Assembly: GCF_051106095.1 (NCBI RefSeq)
Contig: NC_135785.1
Span: 103,540,501 to 103,604,500 of the forward strand
Source of the DNA: Pogona vitticeps
Lineage: Eukaryota > Chordata > Lepidosauria > Squamata > Agamidae
Direction: 5' to 3'
DNA: 64,000 nucleotides
Under the pieces are notes generated by a model. The model was not told the DNA's origin, did no database searches, and saw nothing but the letters and a program-made list of their open reading frames with translations. Below, piece by piece: positions 53,061-64,000 of this stretch. How positions within the stretch are numbered: position 1 is the first letter of the stretch; the number at the start of each line of letters is the position of its first letter. Position numbers and translations under genes: made by a program.

Positions 53061-54518
53061 TGCGTTTTACTTTTGAGTGATCCCTACAAAGAGGAGCAGC
53101 AAGAGACCGATCTCGTGCTTTGGTCTCTCTTAAAACAAATCTCTCCTACAGTATTAGGGCAAACTTCTTCTTTTTTCTTTTTTCCTTTGCGGCTCACCTA
53201 GATCAATTCTGAAAGGGAAGCATCGGTTCAAGCAATCACACTGCCTGAAATAATGCAAATCGATCTAATGTAATTTTAAAAAAGTAGAAGGCTCTAGATG
53301 AAGCTGAGGCAGAAAATGCAGATTGGGAGGTGGGGAGAACTCTGGGCTGACTCCGTTTTCCTTTTATCTCATGTGATCAACGGGGGGGGGGGGAATGAAC
53401 CAGCCAGTCCCAATCCCCGAGCATATCCCACATTTTTTGCTGATGTGGTCTCAGCTTGAGAAACAAGCGTGTGCTGGAAAGAGATGCTTGAGCGGAGATA
53501 TGGTAAGATGCCACCTAATGCTGTCAAGTGAGGACTTTAGTCAGGAAAAGTGAGGAGATTTTAGGTCTATATACAAGACGAGGCTGAATTCTGAAACGCT
53601 AGCCTGGGCTATTTTGTGTGGTTCCATGGTGGCCACTGGCTGAAGCAAGGAGCACAGGAATGCTCACAGGGAGGGGAGTGACAGACAAATCAGCACCAAA
53701 ACAGCTTCCTGAAAAGAGGTGGCCTCAGACCCACCCATTTGAGTTTCTCTTCAGTTGCTTGGTTTCAGATGATATGCCAATAGCACCTCCTCCTGCCCTC
53801 CTGGAATATCACACAGCATTTTTTCCATCCTTCACATGGAAAGGCTGGCCTCAGCCCACAAACCCTGAGCAGGAGCCATGAAATGCCAGAGAATGTTACA
53901 AACACACTGAGCCGGGAGAATGTTGCTTCCCGTAGGACCACAGAGGCGGGCGATCTGTAGCCCCACTGGTGTTGCTGCACTGAAGACTCCATCACTTCTC
54001 AACATTGGACATGCCAGCTGGGGCTAATGGCATTTGCAGCTCAACTCTACCTATAGAGCCACCATTTGCCCATTCCTGCCCTAAATGTTCAAAGCCATCT
54101 AGGGCTGGTGGGATCTGCAATTCAATTCACATCTGGAGGATCACATAAAAGACCTCCTAAAAGGCCACCAGCCAGCCTGGGTAGTCCATGTAAGGCCATG
54201 TTTCTTTGTGTGGAGAGTCCAAGAAGTATCATCCTCCTCTAACACAAAGGCATACCCGTTTTAGCCCCTGTCCCCAAATGATTTTTAACTTCTGGGTTTT
54301 CCCTGAAGAAGGAAAAGATCCATGAGGAGGCACATGGGGGGGCAGCTTGGGTATCTGAGATTGTCCACTCCTGCCTTAATGCCACAGATTACTCCCTGGA
54401 CTACTAGAGGAGAAACAGTAGGACTTTGGCCTTCGTAAGGTCTTTGCACTTGCAGAAGCAGCAACTCCCTTTTCATGAGGGCTGACTCTCCCCACTGTTC
54501 TCCCACAATCCTCTATCC
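53061..54518. other. Region without a recognised gene
   Basis: I see no gene. Short phrases near 54015-54150 (CTGGTGGGATCTGCAATTC) resemble diverged foldback repeats. Confidence 0.5.
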
Positions 54519-54655
54519 CAGACCTGGGCAAAGTGCGACCCTCCAGATGTTGCTGAACTGCAAATCCCAACTCTCCTCACTACTGGCTGTGTGGGCTAGG
54601 AATTATGGGGGTTGCAGTTCAACAACATCTGGAGGGCCACATTTTGCCCACCCCT
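54519..54655. mobile_element. Foldback MITE (CAGACCTGGGCAAAGTG type)
   Basis: The ends CAGACCTGGGCAAAGTGCGA and CACATTTTGCCCACCCCTG are imperfect inverted repeats, and the inner CCTCCAGATGTTGCTGAACT pairs with AGTTCAACAACATCTGGAGG. This is a common reptile foldback element, possibly hAT-related. No matching target duplication was found. Confidence 0.65.
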
Positions 54656-54983
54656 GAAGGGCTGGTAAACTCTGCTTGTTTCTGCTGCACATGGTCCTGC
54701 CTACCCTGACCTGCTCTTACTGGACTGAGGCTTGTCTGGCTTTTGAAGGCTTCCAGCGAGTAGGTGTTATTGTTCCCATCTACTTCTCTCGCAAGTTCAG
54801 AGCACCTGCCTTCTTCTAATTCATTTCCACCCTAAGGGCTTTAGCGTTGCCAAGCCCTTGCTTTGGTCTGTGGTCAGTTAGACATAGAATTGAAACAGGG
54901 GTTCCAGAAATCATTTTGCAGCAACTGCCATGCGCCCATCAGAGGCCTCCTCTAGTGAGGATCAGGCAGAGGAGCGTCTGTCT

Positions 54984-55235
54984 TCTCCTGGGATTCCACC
55001 TACTGTGGGGAGCGAAAGAATCCTGTCTCTGCAGCTCCACTTATCAGCAGGACCAGTCACCCTTATTAGTGCATATGAACCAACACTGTCGTCTATAGCA
55101 GAAGTCAAAAGACAAATTCTGTGATGATCTGGCAGCTACAATCAAGAAAATCCCCGAGAAAGAGCCTCTGTTCATTCTCAGAGACTTTAATGTTAGAGTT
55201 GGTGCTGACAGAAGGATGCCTACTAAGGCAGTGTG
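54984..55235 (+). mobile_element. LINE endonuclease fragment
   Basis: The plus strand reads LSAGPVTLISAYEPTLSSIA, then in a shifted frame DDLAATIKKIPEKEPLF and FILRDFNVRVGAD. This matches the endonuclease region of a non-LTR retrotransposon (usual form LGDFNARVG). The frame is broken and both ends are missing. The clade is undetermined, but it differs from the BovB copy. Confidence 0.75.
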
Positions 55236-55421
55236 AGAAATGTAGAACCCATCATTTGTAGTGATCATGTACCAGCTGCGATGATACTGCATCTCGACTA
55301 GGCCAGCTTCCCAAATGCCATTCAAATGTAAGGGCTGGAGTAGCTTCATTATAAAGTTTGCACTTGTGTTTTGGAGAAAGATGTCCTGGCATGCTTTGCT
55401 GGTGAGTGTGATGTTTTGGGG

Positions 55422-55562
55422 GAGTCAAGTTCAGGGGGGGTCAGGTTTGGGGGGTCAAGTTCAGGGGGTGTCAAGTTCAGGGGGCCAGGTTTGAGCGGGT
55501 CATGTTTGGAGAATCAAGTTCAGGGGTCAAGTTCAGGGGGGGTCAAATTCGGGGGAGTGGTA
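55422..55562 (+). repeat. G-rich minisatellite, ~15-bp unit
   Basis: About nine imperfect units of GTCAAGTTCAGGGGG or GTCAGGTTTGGGGG follow each other. The G-runs could support G-quadruplexes on the plus strand. Confidence 0.8.
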
Positions 55563-56294
55563 ATCAATCATTTTTGACAGGTGCTATGCTACCTTGCTAC
55601 TTCTATGACCTTATATGCCCCTGATGCACCTGGACTGATTTCACTCTGATCGCCTTTTGACATAGCTTTTGGATTTTAGGTAGGAATGAAACTCCCAACC
55701 TTTGCCACCCTGCATCTTGGTAATGATCGCAGCAGACCAGAGGTGGATTTAATGCAAATTCTCCTGTGATGTGATCCCAATCAAAATCACTGTTCCCGTG
55801 ATTTTTCTGTCAGTGTTATCCTTTTTGAGGGAAGGTAGTTGTTTCTCTTGGACTACTGACCAGACATGAAAGCTTTCTCTGCTCTTTCTTGCTCACAATG
55901 CCCCAATCCTAAGGGACCTACACATGGCATGGAAGGTGCAGCTCAGTCCTTTGTCAAAATGAAATCCTATCGCTGTGTTTCTCTCTGTTGGGGCTTGCTG
56001 GTGGGTACCTTTTGCTGTACTATGCCCTGCATGTCCACTAAGCGGCAATGTTGTTCTAATAGACTCCAGAGGGATGCTCTTGAAGATATCAAGATACAGT
56101 ATATAGCATTTTAATACACCAGTGTGCTTTTCAGTTTTAATCAGCCTCATCTTCACATTTGGAAGTACTGAGTTTCGATAACATTTTATACATGAAAAAT
56201 TGGCACTGAATGGCACTGGATTGGTGCAACATTGGAAAAACATTCAAACCTGCCTTGACTTCATGCAGTGCAAAGGCAGCAGCATTCAGATTTG
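55563..56294. other. Region without a recognised gene
   Basis: Nothing identified. Confidence 0.5.
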
Positions 56295-56457
56295 CAATAA
56301 CAGGACAGCACAGTTGCTGTCCTCTAAAGATGCCGGCCACAGAGACTGGCGAAATGTTAGGAAAAACCACCTTCAGAACACGGCCAAGAAGCCCGAAAAA
56401 CTCACAACAACCATTAGATCCTGGCCGTGAAAGCCTTCGCGAATACAATAACAGGAC
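56295..56457 (+). mobile_element. Short Penelope-like terminal unit with 12-bp target duplication
   Basis: A 139-bp unit (56307-56445) lies between direct repeats CAATAACAGGAC (56295-56306 and 56446-56457). It starts AGCACAGTTGCTGTCCTC, passes through GATGCCGGCCACAGAGACTG and ends GTGAAAGCCTTCGCGAATA. It is the single, non-inverted form of the repeat at 3674-3927. A hammerhead-like layout is visible (TCCT/AGGA stem I, GCC/GGC stem II, then GAAA and a short stem III), but the core looks degenerate. The Penelope-like label is from memory and tentative. Confidence 0.72.
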
Positions 56458-58550
56458 CCTTTGAGTTACATTTAGGTCGTATTTATTCCGGTGGCAGTTT
56501 TTTCTAAGCCTTATTTTGTGCCATACAGTAGTGCTAATATGGATGAAGTTTATGGGGTAGGCATTACCAAAAGGTACCTCCAAGATTCCCCCTCCTTTTT
56601 CAGTCTAATATTGAATCACGGGAGGAAGGACTGTTCTCATTTGTTCTCTGCTGCCTCACTTTGGCCTTTCTGCCCCTACAGCTGAAGGGAAAGATATGTG
56701 ATGGGCAGGCAGGACAAGTCTCCTTTTCTTCTGCATTAGTGCTGGGTGTATCGATTCTTTCTTGAGAAACTTTCCAAACTAGGAGTGTAGAACATACAGA
56801 TAAGCAAAAGTCTACTACGAGCATACATTAGGATACAACTTGAGCCAAAGCCCTCATCGTGACTGTCTTACAAAATATTTTTCTCTAGGTTATTGCATTT
56901 CTGTATATTTGGGTATGTATTCAGGGAAATGTTACAAAATATAACAGTGTTGAATTCAAAGATACTGTACCAGGGAGCCTCTTGGTCACAATATGAGGTG
57001 ATGTTACAGATATTAACTTGAGCAGAATTTCTTGGCAATGACCACTGGTTTCGACTGCAGCCATTTGGACCCAGACTGTCAAATGGGTTTTCCATTTCAA
57101 AGCTGAAATGCAAAAGGTTCCCGTGTGTACTGTAGGCCTCAGTTGTCTGATTCGCTGTAGTACATGCATGAAGAAACATTTGAAGTAATGTTAATTTGTA
57201 TTGAGATGTCCCAGGCTGTGCCAAATACAACACAACCACAATATAACCTTTTAATAATATTAAGACGACCTCCCTTCTTCAATATTGGACCAGTGAGCTT
57301 GATTCAAATTCATTCTGGCATAGGGAATTCAAGCAAATGAGCAATGTTGCCCTCAAAATAGCATCTTTTTTCCCTTAAGGCTTCCATTATTTTCATCTCT
57401 CGTTGCAGCTTTATGTTATTTTTTCTCTTTTGACCAACTCTGCCTTAAGGCTAACCATTAATGGTAGAGGTGCTCTTCCACTAGCTTAAATGGGGCCAGG
57501 TTTGGACACTCGTGCGAAGAGCAGGAGCTTTCCAACACTCTTCAGAATGCACCGCCTGAAGTCATGGTGAGCCAGCACGCAACTCGGCAGGAACCCATGT
57601 GACCTTCCTCAGTGATGACTGGATAGTAAACTTTCTCGTTGTGAGGCAAGAAGGTGGAGGATGAAGGCCATTCGGTTCAGTATTCAATAGGGCAGATGAG
57701 GTTCTCTTTCCAAGTCAGGCCAAGATGTGGAAGCAATCAGGGGGGGCCTGGGGGAGAAGCCTCACACGTGTCTCTGTCCATGAGGAAAAACTATATGCAC
57801 ACAAAAACAGGTTGGGAAGTAAGATTTCTGGTTTTATATGTATGAGGGTGGTGGTTTGATATGCATAAGGATGTAATGGTAAGTCTTTGCACTGGATTTT
57901 TAAAATTATGTGTAGGCAACTGTTGCACAATGGGCAGAAAACTGGGCAACTTTATGCTGGTGTGACATGGACTGGGCACTGAAAACGTTTACTTTAAACT
58001 CATGGAAGATTTTCTGTCCCACTCCCCACCCACCCCAGTCTAGATGCTGAGGCTCCCTTTTGCCCTGGGGAAGGCTCTGGGGACCTCAGGATGTAGGAGG
58101 AGGGGGAGCCTTACATAGTAAAAATATTGCCGCTGCCAGAATCAGGAGCACCAGCATTGACCTGACAGTGACTTTTTACTATTAAAAGATTTCCACGGAT
58201 CCCAAGGTTCCCAAAGCTTTCCCCAGGGCAAAAGGGAGCCTTGAAACCTAGAGGGGGGGGGGAGGAAACTTTCCATTAGTTTAAATCAAATGTTTCTGGC
58301 TCCCAGTCTGCATTACATCAGGGTAAAGTTACACAACTGGATCTTATGTGTAAGGAAGGCTTTTGTACTCAGACTGTTTGTACTCAGGAGAGCAGTTGAT
58401 GGTGAGACCCTTGCTGGCAAATCTTATTCAGGAACGCAATCAGCACTTTATTAAGGAACAGCCATTTGCCTGCAAGACTTCCACTATTTCCTTTGCAGAA
58501 AGGTAAAATGGTTAATAAAATTCTGGTTAATAATACATAGATTATATTAA
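56458..58550. other. Region without a recognised gene
   Basis: No gene or clear repeat seen. Confidence 0.5.
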
Positions 58551-58676
58551 AAAGCGGCAGAAACAGGAACATTTAAATCTGAGGGTATGTTAAAAAGTCT
58601 TTGCACTTATATTTAAATAAGTGCAAAGACTTTTTAACATACCCTCAGATTTAAATGTTCCTGTTTCTGCTGCTTT
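58551..58676. repeat. Near-perfect palindrome, 60-bp arms, 6-bp loop
   Basis: Arms 58551-58610 and 58617-58676 (AAAGCGGCAGAAACAGGAAC outward, TTGCACTTAT at the centre) pair with about one mismatch around ATTTAA. No target duplication or coding content was seen. Confidence 0.93.
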
Positions 58677-59768
58677 CCCCCCCCTGTATGTACCAGTATT
58701 TGATCCCCTGCTTGCGTTTTGAGGTGACAGACTCTTGCAGGGGATCTGCTGACAAAGTACTTCAGTTTTAAAAAGAACTATCATGTTATAAGAGTAGCTT
58801 CATTATTTTTGTGACTGAATTCTTTGTGCCTGTAATCATGCAGTCCTTTGTTATACTGTTTACCGTTCCTGCTCATTCTATTTTTCCCCCATGAAAGAAA
58901 AAAAATTAATTGATATGGAGGGAAGACTATTTAACTCTTTAGTGTTAAACGCACATATAGCCCTAATACCCCTTTTGTGGAATGCACTTAACAACAACCT
59001 CAAACTCTGTCCAACAGGGCTGTAACTGGGTACAATGTAAAGCATCATTTATAATTTTCATCCCACTTCTCCGACAGGCTATACCATTAAGTCAATAGGC
59101 CTGTCCTCAGGAAAATGTACTATAAGATAATAAACTGAAATGTTCTCTTTCAGTTCAATCCTGCTGTCCACAACCCTAACCCTAACTCTAACCATAAGTT
59201 TTAGGCTCAAAATTTTTACTTTGTTCATTTATTTGCTATAAAACTCTCTATGATGGAATACCTTTTTTGTCTGTGAACACTCCTGTAGACATGGCACATT
59301 TTCATACTAAGCAATACAGCAAAATTCCAGTGGTCAGGGAATATTCCCAGAAGTCACTTAATTTTATATATTTTTAAAATTATCTCCATGCAGGTAAAAT
59401 GAAAAGGCAGAATTGTCTAATAACCATTACTGCACTGCTGAAATATCATTTAAATGGGTAACCTTTGAATCCTCCAGAAATTTCATGAGACTCAGCACAA
59501 GAGAAACTAGAATGAGGGTCTAGAGAAAAGTTCAGAAATCATCCCGGCTGTTTCAGCCACTTTAACTGTAATCATTTAATCCGAAAATAGTGTGAGTTTG
59601 AGGAGTTAGCTTGGGGTGTGCATGAAAGTAAATAACTAACAATGTGTTGCCTTTTCATGACTCCCCCAAATCAGGGGAGCTGACTGTGCTCCCCTGATTT
59701 TGGGGGAGCCTGAGCTGACTGTGTAACAGCAGGGCCAGCCTGGGCTGCTCTGTCTCCCCCACCCCAAA
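58677..59768. other. Region without a recognised gene
   Basis: No gene seen apart from a short telomere-like string near 59168-59196. Confidence 0.5.
59168..59196. repeat. Short interstitial telomere-like string
   Basis: ACAACCCTAACCCTAACTCT then AACC: about three CCCTAA-type units with one variant. Too short to be more than suggestive. Confidence 0.5.
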
Positions 59769-61357
<1,589 letters not shown>

Positions 61358-61443
61358 TTTTTAAAGTGATAAATTAAAACAGACTTGTCCATCTATGTAG
61401 CTGTATATACGGACAGGTCTGTTTTCATTTATCACTTAAAAAA
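61358..61443. repeat. Imperfect palindrome, ~33-bp arms
   Basis: The arm at 61358-61390 (AAAGTGATAAATTAAAACAG, then ACTTGTCC) pairs with 61411-61443 (GGACAGGTCTGTTTTCATTT, then ATCACTT), with a few mismatches and a 20-nt loop. Confidence 0.85.
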
Positions 61444-64000
61444 ATCCCAGTTCTGCTCAACAGTGGCACTGCAAAAATATTGGAAGAAGGACTCGAAAAG
61501 GGCAGAGGGCATTATGGAGTGGTGAGCATAATGAGGGAGGAAAAAAATTATTTTTTCAAGTAACCACTAGGACCTCTCTGTTGGAGTGGGAGGTTGAGGT
61601 ACCTCCTGAGGGGTGTGTTTGCTGCCCCTTTGGGACTCCTGTGACACCACTGGCTGGTTGGGGGAATCTGGGAGCTGTTCTTTTATATTTTTGTAAAGGA
61701 AGGTTTCCACACTGGGCTATTAACAGCAACCTGCCTTCCAGAGCAGTTTTTCTCAATGTAGAGGTAATACATGAGAGAAAGCTATTCTGGGTTTGTTTTG
61801 TTTTGTTTTTGGCATGGAAGACTCCTACTAAAATCACAGGGACACAGCCCATAAAAATGTTGACAAACAGATATATATCTCCTCCCGCTCCCCCACCCTG
61901 TAGCTGAGGAATATAAACAACAATAACATTCTGCAATATGTGCTGTAAATTCAAACAATTTTCTTTTTTTTTTAAAAAAAGAAAAGAATGTGATAAATTA
62001 CGGGGAAACTATTTTGCTAAATGTAGTAATGTTGTGCCTCAGGTAAATGCATGGGACAGTTTCTAGAGAAGGCTGTTAAGATATGCCTGTAGTTAGATAT
62101 GTACAGAAAGATGGAAGAAAGATAATTTTGTAGTTCAATCATATGGAGGTTCAGAGTTTGCCTCAAATATTTGCCTTCTGAGAAGATGAAGAGGTTTTCT
62201 TCTCATTCCGGATCAGGAAAACAATGGAACTGACAGCTGAAACTTCAGCTATGGCAAAAGGGTACCATCCCTCCCTGCCACACACTCAGCAAAGAGAAGC
62301 AGGCTAGCTTTACAGGGAACATGCACATCTGTCTTCGAAAATTTTATTTTTACTCTGGCATCCACTACTTGAGACCTATTGCTTATTCAAATGGCAGTAT
62401 TTGGGAACCCTGGCAAATCAAGGTTCCCATCTACATGGGCAGCTTCCATGAAGAATAATAAAAGCTCTCCTGTTGAGACCCTTTGATCTCCACACATTCA
62501 CATTGATGGGAAGGACAAGTTAGGGGAGGATATTAGAGCACTCCTTCAGAATACATGGTGAGTAAAATATTGACACCTGAAGTTTTGTCATAAGTTTTTG
62601 AGAGGTCAGTGTTCATGACCTGGTTTTTGATCTCCTGAATTATAAGTATTATCTGGATTTTGTTGCATGGTTTTAAAGTTGTTTTCTTGATTGCACTTTG
62701 TCTTGAGATTTTCAGATTTAGAGAAGTATAAAAATGGATTAATATATAAACAGCAGTAGGAACAATCCTATGTGCCTTTACTCCATCCCACTGAGATTAA
62801 CAGGACATACATACAAGCAGTTTTATATAGAACTGCAGCTTTAGTTATTAATGTTCTGAGATCACATACTGAAACAATAGCACAGGTTCCACCTCCTCCA
62901 CTACACTCTTATTTTTGCATCTCAAAGAACTAAGAACTGTTAAATGCACAGTATATGGGCTCTGTGGGCTGATTAATTTGCATCTGCCCTGGTGTTTCTG
63001 CGCTTGCAGTTACAGGAGCCAGATATTGTCCTGTTGAATACCATAGGGCTTTCAACTTGTACAAGGGCTTAGTGAATTCCTTGTTGTGTAGTCTGAACAA
63101 AAAAGACACCAGCACATGCAAAAGGCTTTGGCATGCAAGGAAAAAAAATGAACAGGATACTGGCCAATCATATTAACAAATTATCTCCTGAGTTTTTCCC
63201 CCCCTTGTTTTCTGGCAGCTCGTTTTATACTGGCCGTGGTAATCAGCATTCAAGTAAGAATTAAGGAAGCCTGGTGCAAAATGGAGGGAGCATTTGAACC
63301 TTTAATAATAATAATAATTGCATGCTGAGAAGTCAGTTATAACTTATAGAGGCCCTTTTCATAGCTGTGCAGGACTTCTGCTGCCATAACTTTAATACAT
63401 GCAGAAGTGAAGTGAGGAAAGCTGTGCTACTGAAATTCCCACTCCCTGCACAACTATTACAGATACAGAAAGCTTTGCATCTGCTCATTATCCTGAGAAC
63501 TGGAGCTATCACATGGCTTCCCAGGTCTTCCGGCAACAGCTTAGAAATGGAAAGTTCACATTATACTCCATTGCCAGGACTTTGTTGTTAAAGGAACGGA
63601 CTTAGGTATTTTTTGCGGGTGCTTTTATTTACTCATAAGCAAATCCAGCAATTTCCAATGGTGCTTGTTTGCAAGTTAGTGATCTCTGGTTCAGAGGATC
63701 AGGGCCTTCATTTATTCAGAAAGCAACAGCAATCTTCTGAGAATTTATAAAAATTCCATTTGGGAATCTGGCAAGAAGGTGGAGTCTTTATTATAGAGGA
63801 ATTTGTCCTTTTTTAAAAAACAACTGCACAGACAAGATCAGGAATATTTTTGGGCTGATCCTCATTTTATTAACCTGGTGTGGGGGAAGTCCCTTTTAGA
63901 AATTATATTGACTGGGTGTTCAGGGCCACTGGTGACTTTCCAAAAGGGGAGTTGGTTCAGACCTTTTTGAGCTCTCTTTTGTCTGCTTGGGAAGACACTG
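61444..64000. other. Region without a recognised gene
   Basis: I see no gene, RNA or clear repeat beyond short homopolymers and an ATA run near 63303. Confidence 0.5.

Overview
The window looks like squamate reptile (lizard or snake) nuclear DNA. It is AT-rich with long introns. It carries a full-length BovB/RTE LINE with an open frame, a tRNA-derived SINE of the Sauria type whose tail matches the BovB 3' end, CR1 and L1 fragments, an intact-looking Tc1 transposon, a hAT-type element and many TA-flanked MITEs. The species assignment is inferred from this repeat set and not proven.

Two host genes lie tail to tail. SHLD2 (shieldin complex subunit 2, formerly FAM35A) is on the plus strand. Its eight coding exons run from 194 to 23747 and join with consistent phases into 2634 nt (877 residues plus stop). 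SYT15 (synaptotagmin-15) is on the minus strand. Its eight coding exons run from a 7-nt start exon at 50136 down to a stop at 31603 and total 1248 nt (415 residues plus stop). Exon order, phases and GT/AG borders were worked out by eye and agree with protein sequences I remember for both families; no alignment was run.

Layout: 1-24.2 kb is SHLD2, with introns holding an inverted Penelope-like unit, CR1, a Tc1 element with an intact transposase frame, nested MITEs, a hAT element with an 8-bp target duplication, an L1 3' end and a possible alternative exon at 17470-17599. From 24.2 to 31.6 kb is the convergent intergenic region, with CR1, SINE-in-SINE nesting and a MITE. From 31.6 to 50.1 kb is SYT15, whose intron 2 holds the 3.2-kb BovB copy with an 11-bp target duplication and a foldback at its 5' junction. 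From 50.1 to 64 kb is the region 5' of SYT15. I see no protein-coding gene there, only repeats, a GC-rich stretch with a CTCF-like site, a second Penelope-like unit, two long palindromes and microsatellites.

The two genes do not obviously share a pathway. SHLD2 acts in 53BP1-dependent double-strand break repair, and SYT15 is a C2-domain membrane protein thought to be calcium-independent. The strongest points for a second look are the short Penelope-like units with hammerhead-like cores and clean target duplications, the coding-like extra exon in SHLD2, the intact Tc1 and BovB copies, the BovB junction foldback, and a sequence block shared between two MITE families with different termini.
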